Assembly: GCA_022059125.1 (NCBI GenBank)
Contig: JAEUWY010000001.1
Location: 1,984,001 to 2,048,000, forward strand
DNA from: Corynespora cassiicola
Lineage: Eukaryota > Ascomycota > Dothideomycetes > Pleosporales > Corynesporascaceae
Length of the DNA: 64,000 bases
Direction of reading: 5' to 3'
Shown: piece by piece, positions 24,418-37,989 of the stretch
How the letters are laid out: each line of letters opens with the position of its first letter
Position numbering within the stretch: the stretch's first letter is position 1
Position numbers and translations under genes: made by a program
Notes under the pieces: model-generated
Databases searched by the model: none
The model's input: the letters and a program-made list of their open reading frames with translations, nothing else
What the model was told of the DNA's origin: nothing

Positions 24418-24761
24418 GTTGCGCCACAGACGACTTATATGTGCTTTGATTCATTCGCTGGTGTATTGACCTGGAGGCAAAAGATGATCAGGGTATGCCT
24501 GCTTGTTAATGCTGGGGAAAAGGATGAACGACCAAAGTGCGCTGGGAAGGCTGGGTTTTGAGAGTTTTCGACATGGTATTTATTAATGCATAGCCTGGTT
24601 GTGAGTGATCTTAAAAAAGTAATATCATTCATGCAGCCAAGAGTTCTGCTGACAGGATGACATGCGAACCAGGCAAGGCTGAAGACATACATAAGGCTCA
24701 GATCCCGCCGCGTGCCCTCTCAAGGCAGCTAACCTTCGGACATGTTTCTTTGCTATGTAGA

Positions 24762-25623
24762 ATGGCAATGGTAATGCAAGAGAAGAACAAACCTTGGAAG
24801 ACCATCGGCTATCGTGGGTTTTCAACCTTCCTCGACTCTGAGAATGATTTCTTGGTATTCAGACGCTTTGGATCTCTCAACGCACGAATTTTACTTCTGC
24901 TGCAAGACGAAATAGCTCAAATTGAGGAACAACTTGAAGAGTTGGAAAAAATTCATTCTCGACCTGAAGCTGAAGATATTCATAACGGCTCCTTCCGACA
25001 GGAAACGCTAGTTCGGCGCACGGAATTACTTCACCAAGCTCACGGGAAAGTCGAAAAGTATAGTAAGTGCTGGTTTTTAAGACCACAAACTATTATTGTG
25101 TGCAGACTGACTCTTATAAGATGCGCTCTTGATTCAACAAAGTGATCTCCGTTCTCGGCCCCACGTCCCGAAGCACAACATAAACAGCATATCCAATTGG
25201 CTTTACAACACTACGAACGCAATCCCACCTGAAGAGACCAATTACATAAACAAAACAAGTGATCTTATTCAGGTAGTTGTAAAATCCACGACACCACTTC
25301 GTGCGCTTCTTGAACGTTTTTCTCGATTTCGCCGGTCACGATTATGGAGAACAGATATACCCCAGTCAGTCATGACAATTCCGGGCTATCCTGAAAAATC
25401 TCTCCATTACTCTTCTGAAACCCGGATCAACACAGCTATGTCCATTGTGATTATATCGCTAGGGATGATAATGCTGATTCTACCCCTGTGGGTTCTAGCA
25501 ATCACGAATGGAACGATGGAGAGGCTTGGAATCATCACTACATTCATCGTAGTATTCTTGGGACTTTTGGCCTTCACGACGGCTGCTAAGCCATTCGAGA
25601 GCTTGGCTGCTACGGCTGCGTAG
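24762..25623 (+). CDS. DUF6594-type fungal membrane protein
   Basis: Exons 24762-25062 and 25121-25623 (intron 58 nt, acceptor at 25120 because the earlier one gives a stop), 267 residues. The N-terminal block NKPWKTIGYRGFSTFL, then FLVFRRFGSLNARILLLLQDE followed by a Glu-rich helix, is the DUF6594 hallmark. Two hydrophobic helices near the C-terminus (SIVIISLGMIMLILPLWVLA and GIITTFIVVFLGLLAF) anchor it in a membrane. These genes are numerous in Pezizomycotina accessory regions and have no known function. Three nearby in-frame ATGs (24762, 24768, 24774) make the start uncertain by four residues. Confidence 0.82.
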
Positions 25624-27909
25624 GTCGCCTCTCATGATTTTTGGCTAAGCCAGAGTTAACATCAACTAGATACACTGCGGTCTTGGTGGTCTTTTTACAG
25701 ACCTCGGAACAGACATCTCCCAGTCAAAGCCCTTAACTAATGACATAGCTTGTGAGAACCCGCCGAAGGTGGCGGTGAGATAGCTGTGTAGGTGATGTTT
25801 TATTAGGAGGATGAAAGTTGATAATACTAGTTTGGTGTTATATTTGGCTGTTGGGGCGCACTTTTTTTTATGAAGCACGACTCAAGCTGGCGTTAGGGCG
25901 ACTTGATCACTAAAGGCGCAGGCACCTGAAAGTTGGAAATGTGATATCTCATCTCCACTTCTCAATACGCCTTATCTGCGATATTCCAAAGATTTTGAAT
26001 CTAAGTTGAGTAATTTACACAACGCTAGGCTCTAGAGTTCTTTTTGATACTCTTTCCTTTCAAAAATAGCAGTGCAATGATGCGGTTAGCATCTAATATG
26101 TTCATCACGGAACGACTCTTCGGCATTGTTGAATTTTCATCATTACAATTTGAACAATATACCATGAGACTATATACATTAAACTGGCAGCCTAATGTCT
26201 GTACTAGCCCCATGGGTCCAGAATTGGCATCGAACCTAGCCACCGCTAAAACCCTAGACTGTACTATATTTTCATTATATTATACGTCACTCTCAACTAA
26301 AATAACACTGGCAGTGTTATCTATGATCTGAGAGACACCACTAATGCTAAAACGAAAAAAGGTGATAAACTGTTTGGCAGCTAATGAGCCTTGTTATCGT
26401 GTTGAGGGCAAATTTTAGCTAATTGGAATCTTGACAAAAGGGACTAAGCTTATGGAAATAGCGTAAACGACGATTACTGAAAGGACCCACTAGCTATTGA
26501 ACATCTATGGAGGCGCAAAGCGTATAGGGAGAAACAGGTTTGCTGAATTTCAGGCCTGATTTTAGAGAGAAATTTTAGTGACAGCACTGGTATAACCGTT
26601 TGTAACCTTGATTATTGATTAGCAAGTTAGGTATAGCTTAAACAACGTTTGTTTTTGGAGGCCTTTTAAGAGCATAATTGGCTAATGTAGAAAGTCTGCC
26701 CAGGTGAATCGAGTGTACAGGCATTTTGATGGCCTTTCCAATCACGGAAGAACCCGTTTTTGTGGCGCTTTATATGATGATTCTTATCTTTGGATCAAGA
26801 GCCAATTAAAGAGTGCCAGGAAATCATGCACGAGAGCTGATTCGATAGCATAGCTAGGCAGATGCGATGAAGCTGAAAGGCAATGTGTTGTAATTAATTA
26901 TTTAATCACAGTCTGCCTAAGGAGTGGCCTTCATGGTTTCTCTTTTTGGCTCACTTGATATTACCCAGATAGTAATTGTCGAAGTACATCGTATATCGTG
27001 ATTTCAAGCCGGGTAGTGGCTTATGAGCTTTCGGTTCGTGATACCCCTCTATTTTGTATATCGTACACTTTGCTAGTGTTGAATAAGCTCCAAAGAACTT
27101 GTTGAAGTATTAAAATAAGTACTGATAAAAGACGCCAGTATTGCTAGCAACTGTACTGTGCGTTCAGTCTTTTTCCCGTACGGCCATACAATGACAGATA
27201 CCAAAGATTCCCCAACAACGGAGCACGGATGGAAGAAGAGCATATAGGTTATTTCCTAGCCTTTGCATCTGTAAAAGCAACGTATCCGGCGTCTATTTGT
27301 AGAACTGCTCTGTTTTTTTTTCTCTCAATTGATTTCCAGACCTACATAGTAGCTCTTAGAAGTACTTCGCGACAACGAGATGATATTCCATGCCTTCATA
27401 TCCCTCAGGGTTGCTTGGTTTGCTGATACCCCACACAACCTTTATTGACACTCCCACTTTATACCACGTCTATGCAGAATTAGGTATCAGTCAGCAAAGA
27501 ACGTAGACCATGCTTTGGACATACAAGCCCTATGTTTTGCGTCCTTCGTAAGCGCAAACCTACTCTATCAGCAAAGACCCACAGAATAGGAACATATTCT
27601 GCCCTTGTGCAATAATTAAACAGCAACTTGAGTGAACTCGATATCTAGCATTCTTTCTCAACATACAGCCCAACAAAGCCGCATGTTCCAGCACATGTTT
27701 AAAGGACTTGGCCAGCCAGCTAGCTTCACACACTTAAGCAGCAAACCCCAAAATGCTTTGCCCGAACACATATTCCATATTTCTATAAGTATACACTTTG
27801 TACAAAGCGGACGGGTCCTGATCCCACTCATGGCCCCATCCAAATATGCAACAAATGCCACACATAATCATACACCCTTGTTTGACCCCCAGTTACACAC
27901 ACCACGCAC
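25624..27909. other. AT-rich gene-poor segment
   Basis: About 2.3 kb of AT-rich sequence with frequent stops on both strands. No coding, repeat or RNA feature could be supported. It ends abruptly at the 3' end of the mitochondrial ribosomal gene. Confidence 0.5.
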
Positions 27910-29093
27910 TTACATGCGCAGCTCAACCGGATTCTTGTACTCCTTCATCGCATCCTTGTACTTGTCACTGCCCAGAATCTCCTTGACCTTCTCCAGCATA
28001 GGACCCTCCCTCCTCCTACTATAATCGCCATCCTCAATCTTAACCCCCACTCTCGTAGCATCCTCCAAGCTCTCATACTCCCAAATGTTCGCCTTCATAC
28101 CGACGCCATAGTACTGGTGCTTTTGCAAAAACGCCAACCAGGCCTTGACCACGTCCGGGTGGCCGTCCTGAATCTGGATGAGCCTGCGCATGGTGATGCG
28201 CTCAAAGTTCTCCTGCGACTTCTTGAAGATGAAGTTCGAGCGGGGGACAGTCCAGCGCTCGGTGATGCGGGGCAGGGGGATGGGTCCGCGGGCGGGGAGC
28301 CCCATGTAGTAGGCGGCGCGCATGGCGAAATCGGCGAAGAGGAGGAGGTTGCGGATCGAATAGGTGCGGAGCTGGAGGTCGCAGACGGGGACGCCGTGTT
28401 CGGGGCTGCGGCGGAGGGGACGGTAGTCGATGGCTTGGACGTTGATGGGCGTGCGGAGTTCGTCGACCTGTTTTTGAAGCTCCGGGTCGAGCGGTTCCTT
28501 CTCGCCGCCAGGGAGGCCGATTTTGCGTTCTCTGCGGAACAGAGTTAGGGTGGGGTTGAGTCAGGAGGGGGATGAGAGACGTTACTTTGCGAGCTTTATT
28601 GGCTCTATGCCGGCGCGCTTGTACATCTGTAGCATGGAGAGGTCGTCGGGGGAGCTCTGTAGTTCCTTCCATCTCGCTGCTGCTTCGGCGCTCGTCTTGG
28701 GTTCCCATGCTGCAAACTTCCGCTCGGCTGCTCGCTGGCTCTTGTACATACTGAAGGGAAGCGCTACGTTAGCATCCCGGTTCCGTGGCCTGACAGGAGT
28801 GTCCGCGTCGTCCATACCTCTTGTACTCGGCCGCGTTGATTCCCATGTACTCTAACCGCTCGTCCAGCGTCATGTTCTCCACATCCTTGACATCCTCCAC
28901 AGCGGCATTGTTGTCGAATTCGTCATCTGCATTCGACGACTTCGCGCGGGAAAAAGCCTGGGTGTAGGACCTAGGGGGTATTATCTGGCTTGTGCATTAG
29001 CAATGGGCGGGCCGAGTGGGCAGAAAGATGGCTGCATACCTTGACCCTCTTTGCGGGCCCAAAAAAGGGCCTCACACATCGCGGCGCGGCCAT
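27910..29093 (-). CDS. RSM10: Mitochondrial small ribosomal subunit protein uS10m (Rsm10)
   Basis: Exons 29093-29040, 28957-28818, 28750-28586 and 28531-27910 on the minus strand (introns 82, 67, 54 nt), 326 residues. The N-terminus MAAPRCVRPFFGPAKRVK is basic and fits a mitochondrial presequence. The S10 domain is in the last exon: YRPLRRSPEHGVPVCDLQLR, GLPARGPIPLPRITERWTVP, KKSQENFERITMRRLIQI and the Rsm10-type tail KHQYYGVGMKANIWEYES. The middle exons hold an N-terminal extension typical of fungal mitoribosomal proteins. It shares a 267-base promoter with the divergent PNP gene. Confidence 0.92.
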
Positions 29094-29360
29094 TGCAAGA
29101 TGATCAGCTGGGCAGGTCAGTCGCGGTAGTTTGAGGTCAGAGGAATCGAAGCAAAACAGCCGCGCTAGACCCCGATGCAGCTGACCGCCCGGCAGAACTT
29201 GGTGGTCGGAGTCCACCGTGCCAAGCTCTTACCTTCCTAACTCCCCACTAGATCTATCGCACCAAGAACGGCCAGTTCGGAGGTATATTTGAGTCTCCTG
29301 TCCCTTGTGCCCGTCTTCCTTTGCACCGCTCCCTTCTTTTTTTCGAGACCTGGGAAAATA

Positions 29361-30596
29361 ATGGACGCTATGGATACCACAGCCGCGCCGAATGCGTACG
29401 CGAGAGCTACCGAAACGGCAAAACACGTGCGCTCGAAACTGCCAGAGGCCCTGAGGGCTCCCAAAGTCGCCATTGTCTGCGGTTCCGGTCTCGGGGGCCT
29501 GGCAGAAACCATTGAGCCGGAACCCAAGGTCGAGCTCGCCTATGGAGATATCCCCAATTTCCCGCGCAGCACAGGTCGGTGCTCCCCCACAAGGCAGCAG
29601 TATGCACATAATAGGAAATACTGATAAGGTTCATATAGTCCAGGGTCATGCGGGAAAGTTCGTTTTCGGTCTGATTGGCCCCCAGAAACTGCCAGTGGCA
29701 CTTTTGGTTGGACGGGCACAGTAAGTCTTCACAGTCACGGGTCACGGATGGTGGTTGTCATTAACATTTACAGCTTCTATGAGGGCCACACCATGGACCT
29801 GGTCACGTTCGCAACCCGCGTGTGCAAGCTTTTGGGCATTGAGACCATGGTCGGTACGTCTGGACCATTTCAAGTATCGCCAAACCGGTTTTCTGACATT
29901 GTACACAGTTACCAATGCGGCCGGTGGCCTGAACCAGGACTACGCGGTCGGTGACATTGTGTGCTTGAACGACGTATGTTTATTCCATGCTGAGGAAAAA
30001 AACACAATTTGCTGACAGAGTGCAGCACCTCAACATGGCCGGCCTGGTCGGTATCCATCCCCTAAGGGGCCCTAACATCGATGAGTTTGGAGTGCGCTTC
30101 CCTCCGCTGTCAGACGCTTATGATTTGGACCTGCGAAGGAGAGCACATGACGCTTGGAAGAAGCTAGGCCTAGACCAGCAGAAACGAAGAATTCACGAGG
30201 GTGTCTATGCTTTTGTTGCTGGACCGACGTAAGCCGTATGATTCTGATTCTACCACACTACTAACTCTTCCCAGATATGAGACCCGAGCCGAATGCCGGA
30301 TGCTCCGTGGCTTTGGGGCTGATGTTGTAGGCATGTCGACGGTACCAGAAATTGTGGTAGCTCGGCACACGGGCATGCGTGTGCTGGCTTTTAGCTTGGT
30401 GACTAACATTGCAGTTCTCGAAGCAGGTCTTCGCGGTGACGACGCAACAATCAAAGGCTTGAGCAAGGCTCAGCTCGATGAGCACCTTGGCCAAGGCAAG
30501 GCTAACCATGAGGAAGTGCTGGAAGCGGGTCGGGAAGCCGCAAAGGACATGCAGGCGCTGGTAAAGCAGATTCTCTCCGACCTCCACCAGGAATAG
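29361..30596 (+). CDS. PNP1: Purine nucleoside phosphorylase
   Basis: Six exons: 29361-29574, 29639-29720, 29774-29853, 29909-29973, 30026-30228, 30275-30596; 321 residues. It cleaves inosine/guanosine with phosphate to the base and ribose-1-phosphate in purine salvage. Trimeric PNP signatures are seen: [14 protein letters not shown] (phosphate loop), RAHFYEGH after splicing, [23 protein letters not shown] and [19 protein letters not shown] and the substrate-contact SLVTNIA. Five short introns in 1.2 kb. Cytosolic, no targeting signal. Confidence 0.94.
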
Positions 30597-30834
30597 TCGT
30601 CAAGATGCATCCCAGGGTATACACAGAGGACATGATAGACTACATCATATCTAAGACGGCAGTCGCGTAGAACTTCAATGTCACGCTGTTGTTAGCCGCG
30701 CAATCAATGCCCTCCGGTGAACAGGTTTGCAGCCACCATGGGTTATGTGCTGTTGCTGGTTCGTGAGTGCGTGATGAAAGCCTGCTGGGCACCGGTGGCA
30801 GGCCCTTGTCACGCAAATGCCATAGGCACATTCA

Positions 30835-31727
30835 TCATGGCTTCACTACCTTGCCCTTGTTCCTCTTTGCCTTGAGGGCCTTGTAGAAGGCTTTCTTGCC
30901 GCTGGACTTGGTCTTGAGGTAGTCGTCGTACTTCCTCTTGAAGCGCCCTGCCTGCTGCTCCTGGGACATTACCTCCTCCATGATGGTCGTCTTCCTGTCC
31001 TTCTTGTTGATGCGTGCATTGTAGTACTCGGTAGGACCCTCAATGATGGTGCCGACTTGCGAGAATGCAGGGACGTCAGACTTGGAATCAGACTTTTTGT
31101 AATGGCGATGAGGATCGAGCACGTTCCTCATCTTCAGGAGCTGCAGGTCTCGCCGCAGCTCTGGCGTGAGATCGGTAGCAGGAAGATTGAACCAGTTTGA
31201 ACCTGCAGTAGCCTTCTTCTCCTGTGAAACTGTCAGCGGCTGGAAGCGCAAGAGTGCTGGCAATTGCAGTAAAGAATGTGTGCCTCAGTGTAACTATGAA
31301 CTACTAGAGTAAAACCCTCAATGATGCAGGAAGGCACCCAAAACGGGGCCCGAGTCTGCTTCAGGAGAAAAATGGGAAAAATATCATCACAGGCGAAGGT
31401 GAAGGGACAAGACATGTGACTTACCTCGAGCTTCTGTTTCTTGATCTGGATGGGATCCTCAATCTTCTTGATGCCGTTGGCGAGAGCCTGGTCCTTCTTG
31501 CTGACCAGTTTGGTCGGGTCGATACGACCGTCGGGCCTGAGGTAAGTATCGGCAACAGGGCCTGCGTTCAACTTCGGGAGCCTGAAGGGAACGTCTGAGG
31601 TGGGCTTTGAGGCTTGCTCGGCCCGTAGGCGGCGCTCGGCATCGTTGAGCAATTCGCGTACCTGCTCGTCTGACATGTCCTCATCGGTGTCATCCTCGAG
31701 GAAAGGCTGATGCGCTGGCACGGCCAT
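30835..31727 (-). CDS. FCF2: Fcf2-type pre-rRNA processing factor
   Basis: Exons 31727-31425 and 31221-30835 on the minus strand, 203 nt intron, 229 residues. The second exon is the Fcf2 domain: NWFNLPATDLTPELRRDLQ, LLKMRNVLDPHRHYKK and FSQVGTIIEGPTEYYNAR, ending in a Lys-rich tail. Fcf2 is a nucleolar small-subunit processome factor required for early cleavages of the 35S pre-rRNA. The N-terminal part is acidic (EDDTDEDMSDEQ) and helical. The intron is long for this window but the junction (KKQKLE|EKKATAG) is in phase. Confidence 0.9.
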
Positions 31728-33181
31728 GGTGAGGGTTGCGTTGGCGTGGGCGCAGGGCAGATGCACAGAGAAGGAAAAATTTTGGCTTGGAGCTCCGGGC
31801 TTAAAAATGTTGCGCACGGGCCGTCTCGGCTGGAGGGCGGCGGTCGCAGCGTTATCGATACTGCACCCGCGCCCACTCCAGCGCCCACTACTGCATCTGC
31901 CCTCTGCCTCGAGGCCCTGCAGAGCGCCGTCCGCTTCACTCTGGGTCAAGCCCGGGGATGATGACGGGGTGCAGGCTCTGACGCGGTTGAGGGCAGCTAA
32001 TTCCACCCCTCGCCGTGGACAACGCATCGCTGCCGGAGCTGGATAGAGGCAGCGCCCAATCGGGGCGTCCCGCGCTCGACGGTGCGCCCCAATCACGCCG
32101 CCGTGCCGCCCGCCGCTCGCAGGCGGTGCGGGAGAAGGCTGCTGCCACGGTGCTGGTCTCGTCATCGCGTGTGTTGCCCTGGGGACTTGGGGGCGCAGAG
32201 GTCGGGGGGCGGGCAGCGGAATCGATCACGATGCAGGCGTAGTGGACTGGCGCGGGCCATGGGCGGCGGGCGTGTGGGCAGCGAGATGTGACGGGGCCGG
32301 CATGGAGCACTGCACCGTACTGCACCGCGACTGTGCTGTCACCCCCTCAATTCGCGACGGGCCGTAGTCGATGTCCTGTGCGACGTGCAGCGTCAACAGA
32401 TATAAACATGGCGGGCGCTGGGGCATGGCCGTGGCCGCAGCGACACTCGCGATACTCGCCGCACCACTCCCTCTCCCTCCGTCTGCCCCAGGCTCGCCGC
32501 GGGCACCAGCTCTCGTCTCCAGCAGATCACGAGCGACAGCGCTGGCCTTGTCCCTGTCGCAGAGGGCGAATTGCGCGCGCCGCCGCCAGTGGCAGGGAAT
32601 TGCGGCTTGTGGTTCGTCCGCCCAACAACAGAGCAGCCTCCCACCCGCCTTCCGATTGGCAAGCGGACAGGCTGCGAAAAGTCCACCACACGCACCCGCA
32701 CGCTTCCTGTGTCGTGTGTCGCGTCTCGTAGCAGAAGGTAAACACGGCCGTCTCCCCAGCTCCCCAGCGCCCCAGCCCCCAGCTCCCAGCTCCCAGCTCC
32801 CAGCTCCCAGGGCCGCCCGCCGCGGGCAGAGGCCTGGAGCCGTCGCACTGCGCAGAGGCCACGGCCGTCCGCAGCTGCGCGGCAGTCCCCGCTTCTGGCT
32901 CTTGCCGCGCCCTCGTCCACTCAGACCCCAGACCGCATCTTTGACGCAACCACAGCATCCAAGCTACCTTCACAAACACCCGCGCCCTCGCTCGCACCCT
33001 CGCCCGCGCCCACGCCCACGCCCGCGCCCCCGTTGCTGCCACTGTCCATTGGCCCCCACCGACCCGTCCAGCTCGCTGCCCCCGTCCGCCGCTGCACTGA
33101 GCCGCCCCCCAGCGCTCCAGCGCCCCAGCTCCCCGCGTCACCAACCTCTGCGCAACGCTGCAGCAGCTTCCAGTCGCCGCC
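31728..33181. other. GC-rich divergent promoter/leader of FCF2 and HAP5
   Basis: About 1.45 kb of GC-rich sequence. The HAP5 side is C-rich and holds a heptamer tandem repeat at 32781-32810 and CGCCCA-like repeats near 33000-33030. Long frames seen on both strands are compositional. It probably holds a long HAP5 leader. Confidence 0.45.
32781..32810 (+). repeat. Heptamer tandem repeat (AGCTCCC)x4
   Basis: Four copies of AGCTCCC followed by AG, in the C-rich leader region of HAP5. Small and imperfectly extended to the left by related CCCCAGC units. Confidence 0.7.
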
Positions 33182-34388
33182 ATGGACCCGACCAACCTCC
33201 AGGCGCATAACCAGCAGAAGATGCGCCAGGCCCCCGCTGCGCCGCGCCGCTACGACGGCCAGAACGGCAACCCGCTCTACGACCCTTCAAACGGCGGCCA
33301 CTATGGTATGTTTCCAAGTTTGCCCTCGACAGCGACGGCGCGACGCGCTCGCACATGACTGCCGTGAATACTGCTAATTCGCTCCCAGGTGCCTCTGCTG
33401 GCGTACGTGCCCTCGTCGAGCGCCCGCTCGCCCCTCTGCCTGTCGACACGCGCTGATTTTTTTGGTCCAGATTGCCGCTCAAGGGCACCAGCCCGACCCG
33501 CAGCTGTTCACCGGCTCGTGGCAGAATGTACGACTGCCAATTCCTCCTCCCCACATCTCCCTGTGCGGATGCTGACGGATGCGCAGGTGAACCAGGGCTT
33601 GACGGGCAATTACCGCGACATTCTTAACACGTACTGGCAGCAGCAGGTCACCAAGTTAGAGACCGACGAGCACGACTACAAGCTGCACCAGCTGCCGCTC
33701 GCGCGCATCAAGAAGGTGATGAAGGCGGACCCAGAGGTCAAGATGATCTCTGCCGAAGCTCCCATCCTCTTCGCCAAGGGATGCGACATATTCATTACTG
33801 AGCTCACCATGCGCGCCTGGATCCACGCTGAGGAGAACAAGCGACGGACCCTCCAGCGCTCCGACATCGCTTCGGCACTCGCCAAGTCAGACATGTTTGA
33901 TTTTCTCATTGACATTGTTCCTCGCGAGGAAGCTCACCCCCACAAGCGGAGCGGCGGTCAGGGCAGTGCTCCTGTTCAGTCCTCCAACGCCGTACCTCCC
34001 GGCGCCCTCCCACCCCAGCCGGGCGTGCATCCCCAGCATCCGATGGCTCCACCCGACTATGGAATGGGACAGCACATGGGCCAAGAAGACGCATTTCGTC
34101 AGCCCAGCATGTACGCGGGCCCCGTTCAGGGCGATCCTGGAGCATACGGCCAGCAGCAAATGTTTGATCCCAATGTATACCCGGGCTATCCTCTGACACA
34201 GCAGCCGGTACGTACCATCTGCGGACGAGTCATGTTAAGCCATGCTAACAGAGCCGCAGCAAATGTACCCTGTTGGCCAGCGGGGACCCGACCCCACGGC
34301 CGGCGGCGACCCCAGCCAAGCCTATCGCACCCACGAGCCTGAAGCTGATGCTGATGCGGAAGGCGAGCGGGATGACTTTGGACCTTGA
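33182..34388 (+). CDS. HAP5: CCAAT-binding complex subunit HAP5/HapE (NF-YC)
   Basis: Five exons: 33182-33305, 33389-33402, 33471-33527, 33587-34207, 34260-34388; 314 residues. It forms a histone-fold dimer with the HAP3 subunit and, with HAP2, binds CCAAT boxes. The fungal block FTGSWQNVNQGLTGNYRD precedes the histone fold (LPLARIKKVMKAD through ITELTMRAWIHAEENKRRTL and DIASALAKSDMFDFLIDIVP). The C-terminal half is Pro/Gln/Gly-rich and ends acidic (EADADAEGERDDFGP). Exon 2 is only 14 nt. The gene has a long GC-rich leader. Confidence 0.95.
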
Positions 34389-35237
34389 GACACGATGGCT
34401 AACTGGGCCCCCACAGTGAAGGTGAGGCTAAGGCCATCGCCCTAGCGGTTCCATGATACGCCATGATATTGTCTGGGAAACGGGTGGGCGAGTTGCTTTG
34501 GCGGGCAAGATAAAATAATTTGGATTCTCTAGCCGGTAAGGCATAATTGGCGTTTTCTCGAGCGCGGCTCTGAGGCAGGTAGGGTTCGGAATGCAGTCAC
34601 GGTGTTTGGGAGCTGGCTTGGCTCGGCCGCGGATGGCCACACGGATGGGCGGCGTACATACACAGCGCAAAAATGAATTAGAGCGACTTTTTGTCCTTCT
34701 TGATGCGTGAGGCGTGGGCGCGTGCTCCTTTGGGCAGCCCTGCGGGAAAATATACCGTCGCAACTGTCCGATAGCTTCCGAGGGCGCGGACGGGGATGGG
34801 CATCAGTTCGCACCGAGGCTCTTCGGTCTTCGGAATGGCATCATCGTCATATGCGGGTGTCATGGAAAGCTCAGGGAGAGCTTTAAATGGCCTCGTCGGG
34901 AGCCCCAGGCAGCCCTTGGAGTCAAGGCAAGTGAAACGACCCACTTACCTGCAGCCGTCGTCCCTTACGCTCGCAAAACAGCTACCCCGCTAGTGGTCCG
35001 TGATTCCCCCACCTGCCCAGAGCCAACAGCGGAGTCTCGTGGTTTCCAGAGCTCCTTTTAACGGCTGTATCCCGCGCCACAAAACAAACTCCAGAACGCA
35101 CACTCGACTCCCCAATTTTCACTCTCACTCATCAAAGACCTTGGTCCTCCCATTGTCTTTCCTGCCCTGCACGCTCAACGTCCCGAGCCTGCCACCGCTA
35201 CCCCGCCCTAAACACCACTACTTCACAGCTCAACAAA
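34389..35237. other. Intergenic, HAP5 3' flank and MDH promoter
   Basis: About 850 bases. A minus-strand ATG frame at 34863-34678 (61 codons, MTPAYDDDAIPKTEE to a Lys-rich end) could be a small gene but has no recognised relative and no clear upstream exon. The MDH leader is C-rich from about 35090. Confidence 0.35.
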
Positions 35238-36546
35238 ATGGTCAAGGCCGTCGTTGCTGGCGCCTCCGGAGGCATTGGACAGGTAGCCCCATCGTCTGTC
35301 ATCGCTGTCGACGCCCAACACTGACGCCCGAGCAGCCATTGTCCCTTCTTCTCAAGTCCTCGCCCTACGTCGACGAGCTCGCCTTGTACGATGTCGTCAA
35401 CACCCCCGGCGTTGCCGCTGACCTTTCCCACATCTCTACCCCCGCCGTAGGCAGCCCCACAGCCTGTTGACGGCAGCAAATACTGAGACGAGCACAGACC
35501 GTGACCGGCTACCTGCCCAAGGACGATGGCCTCAAGCAGGCCTTCACTGGCGCCGACGTGATCGTCATCCCCGCAGGAATCCCCCGTAAGTCCGAATGCA
35601 GCGACAACTGGCGGTCAGGAAGCTGATGTGCAGCCAGGCAAGCCGGGCATGACCCGTGATGACCTCTTCAAGATCAACGCTGGCATCGTCCAGGGCCTCA
35701 TCGAGGGTGCTGCCCAGTACGCTCCCAAGGCCTACCTCCTCATCATCTCCAACCCCGTCAACTCGACCGTGCCCATCGCCGCCGAGGTTCTCAAGCGTGC
35801 CGGCGTCTTCGACCCCAAGCGTCTCTTTGGTGTCACCACCCTCGACGTTGTCCGTGCTGAGACCTTTGTGGCCGGCATCGTCGGCGAGAAGAACCCGGCC
35901 AAGACTACCATTCCAGTCATTGGTGGCCACTCCGGCGAGACTATTGTCCCACTCTTCAGTCAGGCCCAGCCCTCGGTCAGCATTCCCGCTGAGAAGCTGG
36001 ATGCCCTCGTCAACCGTGAGTGATTGAGCCTGGAAACGCCCGATCTTCGGCTAATACTCGCTACAGGCGTCCAGTTCGGCGGTGACGAGGTCGTCAAGGC
36101 CAAGGACGGTGCTGGCTCTGCTACTCTCTCCATGGCTTATGCTGGATACCGGTACGCTTGCAACATGACCATAGGAACCCCACCATAGAAAACGTGAGCT
36201 GACAATCTCAAGCTTCGCCGACAAGGTCATCCGCGCCTTGAAGGGAGAGAAGGGCATCGTTGAGCCCAGCTTCGTCTACCTCCCCGGTGTTGCTGGCGGC
36301 GAGGCCATCGCAAAGGCCACCGGCGTCGACTTCTTCTCCGTCCCCATCGAGCTTGGCGTAAGTTGAATCTGCAAGGCCAAACAGAACTAGACTGACACTC
36401 GACAGCCCTCTGGTGCCGAGAAGGCCATTGACGTCGTCAGCAAGGCCAATGACCACGAGAAGAAGCTCCTCGAGGCTTGCTACAGCGGTCTCAAGGGCAA
36501 CATCTCCAAGGGTACTGAGTTCGTTCTCAACCCTCCTCAGAAGTGA
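35238..36546 (+). CDS. NAD-dependent malate dehydrogenase, cytosolic type
   Basis: Seven exons: 35238-35282, 35336-35446, 35498-35585, 35638-36015, 36067-36151, 36213-36357, 36406-36546; 330 residues. It interconverts malate and oxaloacetate with NAD(H). Seen: Rossmann loop [18 protein letters not shown], substrate arginine loop [18 protein letters not shown], and catalytic His in [10 protein letters not shown]. It lacks a mitochondrial presequence, starting directly at MVKAVVAGA, and has no clear PTS1 (ends PPQK), so it is the cytosolic form. The intron 3 acceptor is the one after cagccag (35637); the earlier AG would insert PG in place of the conserved R. A final optional intron is described under findings. 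Confidence 0.94.
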
Positions 36547-36997
36547 GTCCAATCCCTTCCCTGCCAATTACCGCCAAGAGAATACTCATGCATATGCCAC
36601 CAGATAGACTGTAATAACGGATTGATGTGTGACGCCAAAAAGCGCAAATGAGAAACGAAAGGGAAACGGATGGATATCAGGCACAGACTTTGATACAGAC
36701 CTGGCTGCTACTGTGCATGGATTGGGGTGGCCAGATCAAAGTCTTCGAAAGAGACACGAAATATAGCTCTTCAGATGGCTGCTATGCAGGTCTTCTCTTG
36801 GTCCGTTTACTAGTGATGATGCACGCATGCTCGTGAAGCTCGACAACGGAGTTGAAGGAGAATGAAAAATGGGGAATTCGGCCTCTGACTCCTGAACGCC
36901 GCCCAATGCCGCTGAAATATGATATACCGCACCGCCACTGCTACTCTCTGCCCCCTTAACCCACACAAATATCCTCTTCATAGATTCTCGTACCCAC
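36547..36997. other. Convergent 3' flanks of MDH and TRS33
   Basis: About 450 bases between convergent genes; no coding sequence seen. Confidence 0.4.

Positions 36998-37989
<992 letters not shown>

Noticed and set aside
31740..33180. Long Ala/Pro/Arg frames on both strands in the GC-rich FCF2-HAP5 region
   Set aside because: Open in several overlapping frames at once, which is expected from GC-rich composition; no domain or exon signals.
34678..34944. Minus-strand small protein of 61-88 codons with a Lys-rich end
   Set aside because: The longer form lacks an ATG; the 61-codon ATG form has no recognised relative. Mentioned in the intergenic entry only.
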